Of a DNA stretch of 33,331 bases, positions 7,734 to 16,186 are shown in pieces. The notes under the pieces are model-generated. The model was not told where the DNA came from. It worked only from the letters and a program-made list of their open reading frames with translations, and searched no databases. A program made the position numbers and the translations under genes. Each line of letters opens with the position of its first letter. Position 1 is the first letter of the stretch. The stretch comes from Flavobacteriales bacterium (GTDB taxonomy: Bacteria > Bacteroidota > Bacteroidia > Flavobacteriales_E > Vicingaceae): assembly GCA_013359255.1 (NCBI GenBank), contig JABWCF010000024.1, positions 1-33,331 of the forward strand, in the 5' to 3' direction.

Positions 7734-7751
7734 GTTTGTATTTTTACAAAC
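7734..7751. promoter_or_regulatory. palindrome immediately upstream of the nfu start
   Basis: GTTTGTA (7734-7740), TTTT, TACAAAC (7745-7751) is a perfect 7-bp inverted repeat ending 3 nt before the nfu ATG. It could be an operator at the transcription start, or an mRNA hairpin that hides the start codon. Confidence 0.4.
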
Positions 7752-7754
7752 GCT

Positions 7755-8363
7755 ATGGAAACAAAAAATACTCCACACACTATTTACGCAGAAATGACGC
7801 CCAATCCGGCTACCATGAAATTTGTATCGGATCAAATGCTGGTTCCTGCACATCTGCTTTTTGAATATTCTAACGCAGCTGAAGCAAAAGAATCACCTCT
7901 GGCTCAGCAACTTTTTTCTTTTCCGTTTGTAATAGGCGTTTTTATTCGAACCAATTATGTTACCATTACAAAAAACGATAGCATAGAATGGAATGAGATA
8001 ACGCTTGAGTTACGCGATTTTATATCTAATTACCTTAACAAAGGTGGCAAGGTGGTGCTTGAAAAGGCAAAAAACAAAGAGACTTTAACAAAAGAAAAGA
8101 AACCTACAGCCACCACCACCAAGCCATTTACCGATGTAGAAAAACAAATTATGGCAGTATTAGAAGAATACGTTAGACCCGCAGTTGAAGGCGATGGAGG
8201 TGCCATAGAATTCGAACGCTTCGAAAACGGAGTGGTTAGCGTGGTGCTTCGTGGTGCATGCAGTGGTTGCCCATCATCAACCATGACATTAAAAGCCGGA
8301 ATAGAAGGCTTATTAACCCGCATGGTACCTGAAGTAAAAGAAGTAGTGGCCATAAACGGCTAA
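7755..8363 (+). CDS. Nfu-type iron-sulfur cluster carrier
   Basis: Nfu proteins carry and deliver [4Fe-4S] clusters to target enzymes. Residues about 8-95 form the Nfu N-terminal domain (MTPNPATMKFVSDQ, then FPFVIGVFIRTNYVTI). A lysine/threonine-rich linker (about 105-125) leads to the NifU C-terminal domain with the cluster-binding pair C169/C172 in RGACSGCPSS. The frame opens upstream at 7662, but the ATG at 7755 (METKNTPHTIY) is the family-like start; the extra 31 codons are AT-rich noise containing a palindrome. At 202 residues the length is usual for Bacteroidota. It is functionally linked to the suf operon about 8 kb away. Confidence 0.92.
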   Translation: METKNTPHTIYAEMTPNPATMKFVSDQMLVPAHLLFEYSNAAEAKESPLAQQLFSFPFVIGVFIRTNYVTITKNDSIEWNEITLELRDFISNYLNKGGKVVLEKAKNKETLTKEKKPTATTTKPFTDVEKQIMAVLEEYVRPAVEGDGGAIEFERFENGVVSVVLRGACSGCPSSTMTLKAGIEGLLTRMVPEVKEVVAING

Positions 8364-8454
8364 GTATTTTTTAATTCCTCTCACTTTTTTTTCCATACCT
8401 TTATGGAATGAAATTCATTTGTGCATCTATGTTGTAAATTAAAATCATTTAGCC

Positions 8455-9180
8455 ATGAAAAAATTTACACCCTTTGCTGCCACCGTATTATTGTACTTTA
8501 ATACACTTGCCCTTTTTGCCCAAATGGGCGAAATACGCGGAAAAATAATTGACAAAGACAACGGAAAAACATCTCTGCCGGGAGTGAATGTTTACATAGA
8601 AAGAGCCGGTAAACAAATAGGTACATTTACCGATGAGAAAGGAAACTACGTTATTAAACCCTTAGAACCTGGAATGTACAAGGTGCAAATGAGCATGATG
8701 GGCTACCAATCGGTAGTAAAAGAAAATGTACAAGTAACCTCCGACCAAATTTCGTTTGTTGATGCGAGCCTCTCCGAGCAAACGATTGGTTTACCTACAT
8801 TGGTTGTTACTGATTACGAAGCAGAAAAACCCCTAATAAATAAAGAGGGCGGTTTGCAAATAATTAGTTCTAAAGAATTATCTAACTCTGCTCTAATGCG
8901 AGAACCCAAAGCCTTATTAGCTACGTTCAGCGATGTAAAATTAGCCCCTAACGGTAAAGACCTTTACATTCGAGGTGCAAGACCAACCTCTACCGTTTAT
9001 TTTATAGATGGAGTAAAAAGTATAGACGGAGAATTAAATATTCCCGGAAGTGCCATGAGTAATATTAAAGTTTATACCGGAGGCATTCCCGCTCGCTATG
9101 GCGATGTTACCGGAGGTGTTGTGGCAGTAGAAACAAAAGGGTATTTTGATGTACTAAAAGAATATAATTTATCGAAATAA
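8455..9180 (+). CDS. secreted CarboxypepD_reg + TonB-plug protein lacking a beta-barrel
   Basis: The protein has 241 residues. A signal peptide (about 1-23, ending LALFAQ) precedes a CarboxypepD_reg-like beta-sandwich (about 26-107, IRGKIIDKDNGK, LPGVNVYIE, GTFTDEKGNYVI, MMGYQSV). A TonB-receptor plug domain follows (about 130-232): DLYIRGARPTSTVYFIDGVK, then VYTGGIPARYGDVTGGVVAV. It ends at GYFDVLKEYNLSK, just where a 22-strand outer-membrane barrel would begin in a normal TonB-dependent receptor; no barrel exists in any frame nearby. The sigma-factor gene begins 6 nt later. It could be a truncated receptor or a periplasmic signalling plug; the tight spacing favours a maintained gene, but that is inference. 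Confidence 0.85.
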   Translation: MKKFTPFAATVLLYFNTLALFAQMGEIRGKIIDKDNGKTSLPGVNVYIERAGKQIGTFTDEKGNYVIKPLEPGMYKVQMSMMGYQSVVKENVQVTSDQISFVDASLSEQTIGLPTLVVTDYEAEKPLINKEGGLQIISSKELSNSALMREPKALLATFSDVKLAPNGKDLYIRGARPTSTVYFIDGVKSIDGELNIPGSAMSNIKVYTGGIPARYGDVTGGVVAVETKGYFDVLKEYNLSK

Positions 9181-9186
9181 ATATGA

Positions 9187-9768
9187 ATGTGGCCATTTAG
9201 GCATAAGCATATAAAGGAGCTAGACGATGCAACCCTGATTGCAGAGTATAAAAAATCGGAAAATACCGATTATGTGGGAGAACTATATAAACGCTATTCG
9301 CATTTGGTTATTGGGGTGTGCTTAAAATACCTGAAAGACCGAGATAATGCCAAAGATGCCACATTAGAAATTTTTGAAAACCTTATGCAAGATTTATTAA
9401 AACATAATATTACTAACTTTAAAAGCTGGTTACACAGTGTAGCACGCAATCATTGTCTAATGAAACTTAGGCAAACCAGCAGTAAGGTAAAACATTTTGA
9501 ACACTACCAAGAAGCCGTACTTACAGAAGAAACAATGGGTTATTTACCATACGAAGAAACACAAACTAAAGAAGAACAATTAACCGATTTAGAAAAAGGA
9601 ATTCAACAACTAAAAGAAGAACAAAAAATATGCATACAGCTATTCTTTTTACATAAAAAAACCTATCAGGAAATAACTGATCTTACCAATTATAGCCTGA
9701 ACGATGTAAAGAGCTACATACAAAATGGAAAACGGAATTTGAAAATTTACCTTACACGCAAACAATGA
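9187..9768 (+). CDS. ECF-type RNA polymerase sigma factor
   Basis: This 193-residue protein has the extracytoplasmic-function sigma layout. Region 2 lies at about 20-95 (ELYKRYSHLVIGVCLKYLKD, ATLEIFENLM, FKSWLHSVARNHCLMKLR) and region 4 at about 140-190 (LEKGIQQLKEEQKICIQLFF, KTYQEITDLTNYSLNDVKSY). There is no region 1.1 or 3. I chose the ATG at 9187 because another ATG at 9183 is in a frame that stops after five codons. It sits 6 nt after the plug gene and shares a 4-nt ATGA overlap with the next gene, whose zinc-finger/membrane layout suggests an anti-sigma factor. Target promoters are unknown. Confidence 0.93.
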   Translation: MWPFRHKHIKELDDATLIAEYKKSENTDYVGELYKRYSHLVIGVCLKYLKDRDNAKDATLEIFENLMQDLLKHNITNFKSWLHSVARNHCLMKLRQTSSKVKHFEHYQEAVLTEETMGYLPYEETQTKEEQLTDLEKGIQQLKEEQKICIQLFFLHKKTYQEITDLTNYSLNDVKSYIQNGKRNLKIYLTRKQ

Positions 9769-11114
9769 AAGAATTACATAACGATATATTTTCCACTACC
9801 GAATGTATTTCGAAAGAATTACTGGAAAAGTATGCAGCGAAAGATGTAAGTAAAAAAGAACTACATCAAATACAAAAACACTTACTGGAGTGTGGTATGT
9901 GCTCCGATGCACTCGATGGGTTAGATACCGTATTCATTCCGCCTCATTTTTTCGATGAAGTAAACAGAGACATTGACCGATTTGCTGCAAAAAATACTGG
10001 CAGAAACACGCGTAATTTCAATGCTTATTTAGTAGCCGCATCAGTTACGGTACTCTGTATTTTAAGTTACTTCAGCTACCAATTTGTAAACACAAACCTG
10101 AATAAAAATTCTGATTTAGCAATTGTTAAAGAACAGTCGGAACAGCCTGCATCGGAACAACTACCTAGGGCAGAAGAAACAGCAGAAGAAACTCTTTTAA
10201 ATACAATAGAGCAAGAAGAAAAAGATGAAACAAAGGAAGAAAAAAAGAATACCCGATTAGCCGAAGGCAGCAAAATTGAAATAAACGAAGAAGCCTCTGC
10301 ACCCATGTCGGACCAGAAAGAGAGTATCATTGAAAATAGTAAAAAGCCTATAGAAACAAAGGGCGTTGCTGTTTCGGCAGAAGATAATGACCTAAGTACC
10401 TTAAGAAAAGAAGATGACAAAGAATTCGAAAATTACTACGAAACACAACAGCAAAGAGCAAATCCCAGTTCCACCGAGCGAAACAAAGGCAAAAATGCCG
10501 CAAAAAAATCAGAATCAGCGGCTCCAACACAAAGTGCAGAATCGCCTGCAGGTATGGCTTATCAGAAAAATGAACCCGCTTATAAAATAAATGCCATAGG
10601 AAATTATAAGGTAGTTGATTATACCTACGAATACAGTTTACAAGAAGAACAATTATTTGATAAAAAACAAAAAGCATTAGAAAACACCCCACCTCAATAT
10701 CCCAATAAACAAGTACAAGCCGAAAGCGAAAAAGAGGCAAAAGATGAAATAATAGAAGTTACTTACCAACAAACACTAGAAAACGCGATTCATTTATTCG
10801 ATAAACAAAAGTTTTTAGAAGCGTTGGTACAATTTAAAAACATTTTATTTAAACACCCTAGCGATGTAAATGCTCTGTTTTATGGAGCTTTATGCCATTA
10901 CCACTTAAAAAAATATTCCGAAGCACATGCCTACCTCGATAAAACCATAGCCCACCCCATCGATTTTTTTTATCAGGAAGCCAAATGGTATAAGGCCCAA
11001 GCTTACGTAAACCAAAAAGAAACCAAGAAGGCAAAAGCATTGCTGAAAGAAATTATAAACTCAAATGGCTTTTATAAAAATCAAGCTTCAGAATTTTTGA
11101 AAACAATAGAATAA
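9765..11114 (+). CDS. membrane zinc-finger anti-sigma-like protein with C-terminal TPR domain
   Basis: The 449-residue protein starts with a cytoplasmic zinc-finger of the anti-sigma type, H39-x3-C43-x2-C46 (KHLLECGMCSDAL). One transmembrane helix follows (about 87-108, AYLVAASVTVLCILSYFSYQFV). A long, highly charged, low-complexity linker (about 115-290, rich in E, K, S) leads to a C-terminal region with TPR-like helices (about 345-449, ALVQFKNILFKHPSDVNALF, ALCHYHLKKYSEAHAYLDK). The finger would face the sigma factor and the TPRs the periplasm. Translation is coupled to the sigma gene by ATGA. Anti-sigma function is inferred from architecture and position. A 66-nt palindrome begins 8 nt after its stop. 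Confidence 0.85.
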   Translation: MKELHNDIFSTTECISKELLEKYAAKDVSKKELHQIQKHLLECGMCSDALDGLDTVFIPPHFFDEVNRDIDRFAAKNTGRNTRNFNAYLVAASVTVLCILSYFSYQFVNTNLNKNSDLAIVKEQSEQPASEQLPRAEETAEETLLNTIEQEEKDETKEEKKNTRLAEGSKIEINEEASAPMSDQKESIIENSKKPIETKGVAVSAEDNDLSTLRKEDDKEFENYYETQQQRANPSSTERNKGKNAAKKSESAAPTQSAESPAGMAYQKNEPAYKINAIGNYKVVDYTYEYSLQEEQLFDKKQKALENTPPQYPNKQVQAESEKEAKDEIIEVTYQQTLENAIHLFDKQKFLEALVQFKNILFKHPSDVNALFYGALCHYHLKKYSEAHAYLDKTIAHPIDFFYQEAKWYKAQAYVNQKETKKAKALLKEIINSNGFYKNQASEFLKTIE

Positions 11115-11122
11115 TTTTAATT

Positions 11123-11188
11123 TTTTTTCGGCTACGTACTTCTACGTATTGTAATCACAGATTACAAAAACTACGTTTGCCGAAAAAA
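11123..11188. repeat. 66-nt imperfect palindrome
   Basis: Outer arms TTTTTTCGGC (11123-11132) and GCCGAAAAAA (11179-11188) pair perfectly over 10 bp. An inner perfect 8-bp hairpin, TTGTAATC (11149-11156) and GATTACAA (11160-11167), has loop ACA. Between them CTACGTA occurs twice on the left and CTACG once on the right, giving further partial pairing. The T-run precedes and the A-run follows the stem, the opposite of an intrinsic terminator. The right arm is the A-rich leader of the gene starting at 11196, so folding would mask that start. Confidence 0.7.
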
Positions 11189-11195
11189 TATACTT

Positions 11196-12890
11196 ATGAA
11201 AACAATTTTATTATCGTTTATGCTTACTGTTGTGAGCATTAGTTCTTATTCACAAAATTATGAATGGGCAAAAAATCTGGGAGGTCCGGGAGTAGACAGA
11301 GCCCAATGCGTAGAAACCGATGCTGCAGGAAACGTATATGTTGCCGGAGCATTTAGAGATTCTATGGATGCAGATCCCGGAGCGGGAGTTTTTAAGCTAG
11401 TATCAAATGGCATGTTAGATGCTTTTTTGGCTAAGTACACCGAAAACGGAGATTTTGTATGGGCTTTTAGTTTTGGAGATATATACGATGATGAATTTTT
11501 AGATATTAAAATTGATAACGAAGGAAATCTCATTACTACGGGAAGTTTTATGGAAACCATTGATTTAGACCCGGGGCCAGGCACATATAACGTAACCTCT
11601 GTATGGAATAATAACGATGGATTTCTTGCTAAATACACAGCTTCAGGCAGTTTTACATGGGGCTTCTCTTTTGGAAGTGCAGCCAACGATTATGGTAAGC
11701 ATATTCAAATAAATGCAGCCAACGATATATACCTAGCCGGATACTTCAACCAATCGGTAGATTTTGACCCCGGAGCAGGTAACACCTCACTCAATGGTAC
11801 CTTCGATATTTTTATAGCTAAATACGATAAAAATGCTAATTTTTTATGGGTATTTAAAATAGGAGCAAATGGCTCAGAAAACGACCACGGAATGGCCTTA
11901 GATGTAAATGAAAATGTATTGGTTTTTGGCAGATTTCAACAAACCGTTGATTTTGACCCGGGAAATGGAACCGCTAATTTAACGGCTTCTTCCAATCACG
12001 ATTTATTTTTTGCTAAATACACTAAAAGCGGAAATTTTGTTTGGGCAAAGCAACTCAGTGGCCCATCGAGTAAATACGGCAAAGGCATTAGTACCGATGC
12101 CGATAGCAATATCTATATTTCTGGCTCTTTCGGAAATTCGCTTGATATGGATCCTTCTGGTAATACTATAAACGCCACAAGTCCTGGGGTTAGCCCTTTT
12201 GCGGCTAAATACGATGCCGCAGGCGATTATCAGTGGCATACCGTATTTTCTTCTCCGGGAGGAAATGCTGAAGCAGGAGGAATTTCTTACTATAGTGGTA
12301 ACGTGTACATCATTGGCACATACTCTAGCTCTATGAATGTGAGCGTTGGTGGTAATCCGGTAAATTTAACATCCACCGGAAACGAAGACTTCTTTGTAAG
12401 TAAACTAGACGAAAGCAATGGCAACATAGTTTGGATAAACTCACTGGGGGGTGCTGATTTAGATTATGGAAATGACATTAAAGTGCTAAATAATGATGTG
12501 TTTTATATTTGTGGTATTTTTAACGGAACCTGCGATTTTAACTTCGATACTCAAAATACAAACAATTTGGTTTCAACCGGTACACACGATGCTTTTTTTG
12601 CTAAATACGATATTTTTGGAGTGGGAATACACGAAAATTGGATTAGAAGCAACGATTTAAAAATTTATCCTAATCCTGTTTTATCCAGAAGTTCACTGCA
12701 AATAGCATCAAATAATCTGATGATAGAAGAAGTGTCTATATTCGACATTGCAGGAAGAATGGTATTAAATGAAAAATTAAATTTCTGCAATAGCACTTCT
12801 ATTCAAATTTCTCTGAACTCAGGATATTACATTTTATCGGTTAAAACCGAAGAAGGATTTATTACCAAGTCTCTGGAAATTATTTACTAG
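11196..12890 (+). CDS. secreted seven-bladed beta-propeller protein (SBBP-like) with T9SS tail
   Basis: The 564-residue protein opens with a signal peptide (about 1-19, ending SSYSQ). Seven repeats of about 65 residues follow (about 22-465). Each runs from a tryptophan strand (WAKNLGG, WAFSFGD, WGFSFGS, WVFKIGA, WAKQLSG, WHTVFSS, WINSLGG) to a variant of F[FL]AKY, as expected for a closed seven-bladed propeller of the SBBP type. Five blades contain an acidic turn such as DADPGAG, DLDPGPG or DFDPGAG, possibly a metal site. The end (about 487-564) is a type IX sorting domain: LKIYPNP, then VSIFDIAGRMVL and SGYYILSVKT. It lies after a 66-nt palindrome and ends in a strong terminator. Ligand unknown. 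Confidence 0.88.
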   Translation: MKTILLSFMLTVVSISSYSQNYEWAKNLGGPGVDRAQCVETDAAGNVYVAGAFRDSMDADPGAGVFKLVSNGMLDAFLAKYTENGDFVWAFSFGDIYDDEFLDIKIDNEGNLITTGSFMETIDLDPGPGTYNVTSVWNNNDGFLAKYTASGSFTWGFSFGSAANDYGKHIQINAANDIYLAGYFNQSVDFDPGAGNTSLNGTFDIFIAKYDKNANFLWVFKIGANGSENDHGMALDVNENVLVFGRFQQTVDFDPGNGTANLTASSNHDLFFAKYTKSGNFVWAKQLSGPSSKYGKGISTDADSNIYISGSFGNSLDMDPSGNTINATSPGVSPFAAKYDAAGDYQWHTVFSSPGGNAEAGGISYYSGNVYIIGTYSSSMNVSVGGNPVNLTSTGNEDFFVSKLDESNGNIVWINSLGGADLDYGNDIKVLNNDVFYICGIFNGTCDFNFDTQNTNNLVSTGTHDAFFAKYDIFGVGIHENWIRSNDLKIYPNPVLSRSSLQIASNNLMIEEVSIFDIAGRMVLNEKLNFCNSTSIQISLNSGYYILSVKTEEGFITKSLEIIY

Positions 12891-12908
12891 TAGAGTATTA
12901 TTTATTAC

Positions 12909-12946
12909 AAAAATCCTCAACACTATGTAGCGTTGAGGATTTTTTG
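12909..12946 (+). terminator. intrinsic terminator after the propeller gene
   Basis: AAAAATCCTCAAC (12909-12921) pairs perfectly over 13 bp with GTTGAGGATTTTT (12932-12944) around a 10-nt loop, ending in a T-run. It starts 19 nt after the stop codon. Confidence 0.9.
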
Positions 12947-12956
12947 TTTTAAAAAA

Positions 12957-12986
12957 TTGCAAATCAATAAATAAACTATATTTTTG
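12957..12986 (+). promoter_or_regulatory. Bacteroidota-type promoter for the ATPase gene
   Basis: TTG (12957-12959), a 19-nt spacer and TATTTTTG (12979-12986) match the consensus exactly. It lies just after the preceding terminator and 29 nt before the ATG, so the ATPase gene is its own transcription unit. Confidence 0.7.
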
Positions 12987-13015
12987 TTAATTGTAACATT
13001 AATGATACTAACATT

Positions 13016-14155
13016 ATGGATATAATTACCTCTCCATTTTCTTTCGGAAAGAAAATCAGTAAGTTAATACCTAATTTACAAGCTGTAGAAGCCCACCGAT
13101 TAAAAAATAATTTTCAGCAAAAAATTAATACTGTTTTAACCGGAAGCCGGGCGGTTGGCAAATCATCGTTGGTAGAAAATGTGTTTTCTAATTTTAATAA
13201 TCTTTCTTTTTATCGCTGTGTTTTTGTTGATGTTTTAAAATGTAGAAACAGTACTGATTTTTACAATTTTTATCTGAGTAAAACATTAAATGCTTTACTC
13301 GATACAAAAGAAGAAAAATTGGAATGGCTAAAAAAAATACAACCCTTATTGTCGGCCCAGGCAAATATTATTATTTCAGATCAGGGCGATTCGTTTCAAA
13401 TTAATACCAACCCCCAGCAGTCGCTTTCTCTATTAGATATTCCCGAGCAAATTGCCAAGCAAAAAAATTTCTTGTTATATATATGTGTAGAGAATGCCGA
13501 AGAATTTTTTGAGATGGAAAATAACTTGGAGTGGCTTACCGCCTTGAGAGAAACGTGGGATAAACAACAAAAATGTGTGCATTGTTTGTTGATGAATACC
13601 AAAGAATCGTTTTACGAATTGGTTAAAAATAAAAATGCTCCGTTTTTTCATTTTGCCGATGAAATAACCATTTCCTCCCTTTCTGTAACTGATGAGTTAT
13701 TACAGTACCTGATGACCGGCTTTGCATATTCCGGAAAAACAATAAGCAAAGAACTGGCGGCTCGCCTAGCCTATTTAGTGGGCGGAAATCCGTACTATTT
13801 AAAAATGCTGGCCCATTCGGTATGGGAAAACACAAAAGGGAGTGTAAGCGAGGAAATTATTTCGGCTTCTTTAAACGAATTAGTGGCAAGGCAGCATACG
13901 TTTTTTAAAAAAGAATTTTCGGGACTAAGTGCGGTGCAAAAAAAATTGGTGTTGGCATTGGCCGAAAATCCCGATGCAAAACTTACTTCGTACGAGAGTT
14001 TAAAAAAATTTAATATTAACAGCTCGGCTGCTTTAGTGAGGGCTTACCAAGGTCTAGAGAAAAAAGAAATAATTGATGCATGGAGCGAAAAGCCACTTTT
14101 TTTAAATCCACTTTTTAAATATTGGCTGCTCGATTTTATGATAAAACAAAACTAG
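13016..14155 (+). CDS. stand-alone P-loop ATPase (archaeal-ATPase / STAND-like)
   Basis: The 379-residue soluble protein has a clear Walker A, TGSRAVGKSS (42-51). Its probable Walker B strand, LLYICVENAEE (about 153-163), lacks the usual Asp-Glu pair. VGGNPYYLKML (about 259-269) matches the GG-x-P helix typical of archaeal-ATPase and STAND NTPases. The C-terminal part (about 290-379) looks like winged-helix DNA- or protein-binding segments (SAVQKKLVLALAENPD, ALVRAYQGLEKKEIIDAW, FLNPLFKYWLLDFM). Members of this superfamily act in signalling, defence or cell regulation, but I cannot assign a role. It has its own promoter and no operon partner; lysS faces it from the opposite strand. Confidence 0.8.
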   Translation: MDIITSPFSFGKKISKLIPNLQAVEAHRLKNNFQQKINTVLTGSRAVGKSSLVENVFSNFNNLSFYRCVFVDVLKCRNSTDFYNFYLSKTLNALLDTKEEKLEWLKKIQPLLSAQANIIISDQGDSFQINTNPQQSLSLLDIPEQIAKQKNFLLYICVENAEEFFEMENNLEWLTALRETWDKQQKCVHCLLMNTKESFYELVKNKNAPFFHFADEITISSLSVTDELLQYLMTGFAYSGKTISKELAARLAYLVGGNPYYLKMLAHSVWENTKGSVSEEIISASLNELVARQHTFFKKEFSGLSAVQKKLVLALAENPDAKLTSYESLKKFNINSSAALVRAYQGLEKKEIIDAWSEKPLFLNPLFKYWLLDFMIKQN

Positions 14156-14199
14156 CCTGCCTCGGTTTTTAAAAAAGAAAAGGTTGATTTTATTCTATT

Positions 14200-15711
14200 T
14201 TATTTTTCCGGTTTCATTTGCGGAAAGAATAACACGTCTTGTATAGAGGGCTGGTTGGTCATAATCATGCTAAGTCTGTCAATCCCTATTCCTAATCCCG
14301 AGGTAGGTGGCATTCCGTACTCTATGGCTCGTAAAAAATCTTCGTCAAGTACCATAGCTTCTTCATCGCCTCGTTTACCAAGTTCTAACTGTTCTTCAAA
14401 TCTTTTACGCTGGTCAATAGGGTCGTTTAATTCTGAAAAGGCATTGCAAATTTCTTTTCCGTTGCAAATAGCTTCAAAGCGTTCTACCAAACCGGGTTTG
14501 TTGCGGTGTTTTTTTGCCAGTGGAGACATTTCTACGGGGTAATCGGTAATAAAGGTGGGTTGTATTAAATTGGGTTCGCAATGTTCTCCAAAAATTTCAT
14601 CAATCAGTTTTCCTCTTCCCATGGTTTTATCTACGGGCACTTTTAATTTTTGGGCTGTTTCCCGCAATTCGTCTTCGTTCATATTGCTAATATCCACTCC
14701 GGTGTAATGTTGTATGGCTTCGTACATGGTAAAGCGTTTCCAGGGGCGTTGAAAATTGATAAGATTTTTGCCTACTTGTACTTCGGTTTTTCCGTGCAGA
14801 GCAAGAGCTATGGTTTCTACCATTTCTTCTACAAGTTCCATCATCCAGTAATAGTCGGTGTAGGCAACGTATAATTCCATTTGGGTAAACTCCGGATTGT
14901 GAAAGCGACTCATTCCTTCGTTTCGAAAATCTTTGGCAAATTCAAATACTCCATCGTATCCGCCTACAATTAATCTTTTTAAATACAGCTCGTTGGCAAT
15001 ACGTAAATACAAGGTAGTATCTAGTGTATTGTGGTGAGTTTTAAACGGGCGAGCGGCTGCTCCTCCATATAAAGGCTGTAAAATAGGAGTTTCTACTTCG
15101 AGGTATCCTTTGGTATTTAAAAATTGTCGCATGGTATTTACTAGTTTAGAACGCATTCTAAACACTTCGCGTACGTGTGAGTTTACAATTAAATCTACAT
15201 AGCGTTGACGGTAGCGTTGTTCGGGGTCGGTAAAGGCATCGTGTGTTTTCCCTTCGCTATCCACTTTTACAACAGGTAGAGGTTTTAACGATTTTGTAAG
15301 CAGTTTTAGTTCTTTTACATGAATGGAAATTTCTCCTGTTTGGGTCGTAAACACATATCCTTTTACGCCAATAATATCGCCTATGTCGAGCAGTTTTTTA
15401 AAAACTTCGTTGTAGAGTGTTTTGTCTTCGGTGGGGCAAATTTCATCTCGGTTAACATACAACTGAATTCTTCCGGTTGTATCTTGTAATACAGCAAAAG
15501 AAGCCTTTCCCATCACACGTTGACTCATTAAGCGCCCGGCAATGCTTATATTTTTGTAATTCAGTTTGTCTTTTTCGTAGTTTTCTAAAATCTCTTTACT
15601 GCTTACATTCACTTCGAAGAATTCGGCAGGATAGGGGTTTACATTTAGATCGATAAGTTTCTGAAGACTTTGTCTGCGAATAATTTCCTGTTCGCTTAAT
15701 TCGTGGCTCAT
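14200..15711 (-). CDS. lysS: lysyl-tRNA synthetase, class II
   Basis: LysS charges tRNA-Lys in the cytosol. The 503-residue length is standard. The N-terminal OB-fold anticodon-binding domain (about 55-150, [20 protein letters not shown]) precedes the class II catalytic core: motif 1 region ([20 protein letters not shown]), motif 2 ([20 protein letters not shown]) and motif 3 ([13 protein letters not shown], close to the C-terminus). It lies 128 nt downstream of the last suf gene on the same strand and has its own -7 element there, so it is probably transcribed independently although read-through from suf is possible. It converges with the ATPase gene across 44 nt without an obvious terminator. 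Confidence 0.98.
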   Translation of the reverse strand: MSHELSEQEIIRRQSLQKLIDLNVNPYPAEFFEVNVSSKEILENYEKDKLNYKNISIAGRLMSQRVMGKASFAVLQDTTGRIQLYVNRDEICPTEDKTLYNEVFKKLLDIGDIIGVKGYVFTTQTGEISIHVKELKLLTKSLKPLPVVKVDSEGKTHDAFTDPEQRYRQRYVDLIVNSHVREVFRMRSKLVNTMRQFLNTKGYLEVETPILQPLYGGAAARPFKTHHNTLDTTLYLRIANELYLKRLIVGGYDGVFEFAKDFRNEGMSRFHNPEFTQMELYVAYTDYYWMMELVEEMVETIALALHGKTEVQVGKNLINFQRPWKRFTMYEAIQHYTGVDISNMNEDELRETAQKLKVPVDKTMGRGKLIDEIFGEHCEPNLIQPTFITDYPVEMSPLAKKHRNKPGLVERFEAICNGKEICNAFSELNDPIDQRKRFEEQLELGKRGDEEAMVLDEDFLRAIEYGMPPTSGLGIGIDRLSMIMTNQPSIQDVLFFPQMKPEK

Positions 15712-15730
15712 ACAATTTTAAATAAGTTGA

Positions 15731-15738
15731 CAAAGATA
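15731..15738 (-). promoter_or_regulatory. -7 element for lysS
   Basis: TATCTTTG on the minus strand, 19 nt before the lysS ATG, matches TAnnTTTG. No TTG is found at the expected -33 spacing, so this is a partial match. Confidence 0.4.
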
Positions 15739-15839
15739 TTAAATTGGGCGAATTGGGAAATGGGAAAAGATGCCTAGAGAAATAAAATAAAAACCAGTAC
15801 GAGAATAGTTGCCCCCAAAGAATTCGGCTATTATCCTTT

Positions 15840-16181
15840 TTACATAAAACCCAATTCAAGTCGTGCTTCTTCGCTCATCATATCTTTGGTCCAAGGAGGG
15901 TCGAATGTAATGGTAGTTTTTGCACTTTTTACTCCCCAAATACTGTTTATTGCATTTTCAATTTTTACTGGTATAATTTCGGCTTCCGGGCAAGAAGGGG
16001 AGGTAAGAGTCATTACAATTTCTACATTCGCTTCATCATCAATGTTAATTTCGTAGATTAATCCGAGTTCATACACATCTACGGGAATTTCGGGGTCGTA
16101 AACCGATTTCAGGGCCTGAATAATGGTTTCTTCCAGTTCTTTTTTATCTAGTGGAGTATTGTTCTTTTTCTCTTCGCTCAT
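15840..16181 (-). CDS. sufT: SufT-like MIP18-family (DUF59) Fe-S assembly protein
   Basis: The 113-residue protein is a DUF59/MIP18 domain with a short charged N-terminal extension. It shows the core signature VYDPEIPVDVYELGLIYEI (about 32-50) and the conserved cysteine strand TLTSPSCPEAE (about 68-78). SufT-type proteins help mature Fe-S proteins rather than build the cluster scaffold itself. It is the last gene of the suf run, 5 nt after sufE, which supports the SufT assignment over PaaD-like relatives of phenylacetate pathways. A 128-nt spacer then leads to lysS. Confidence 0.9.
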   Translation of the reverse strand: MSEEKKNNTPLDKKELEETIIQALKSVYDPEIPVDVYELGLIYEINIDDEANVEIVMTLTSPSCPEAEIIPVKIENAINSIWGVKSAKTTITFDPPWTKDMMSEEARLELGFM

Positions 16182-16186
16182 TGCAT

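Noticed and set aside
7662-7754. Upstream extension of the nfu frame
   Set aside because: The 31 extra residues are AT-rich noise, contain a palindrome, and do not match Nfu N-termini.
8391-8408. TTCCATA-CCTT-TATGGAA hairpin as a terminator for nfu
   Set aside because: The T-run comes before the stem rather than after it, so it does not fit an intrinsic terminator.
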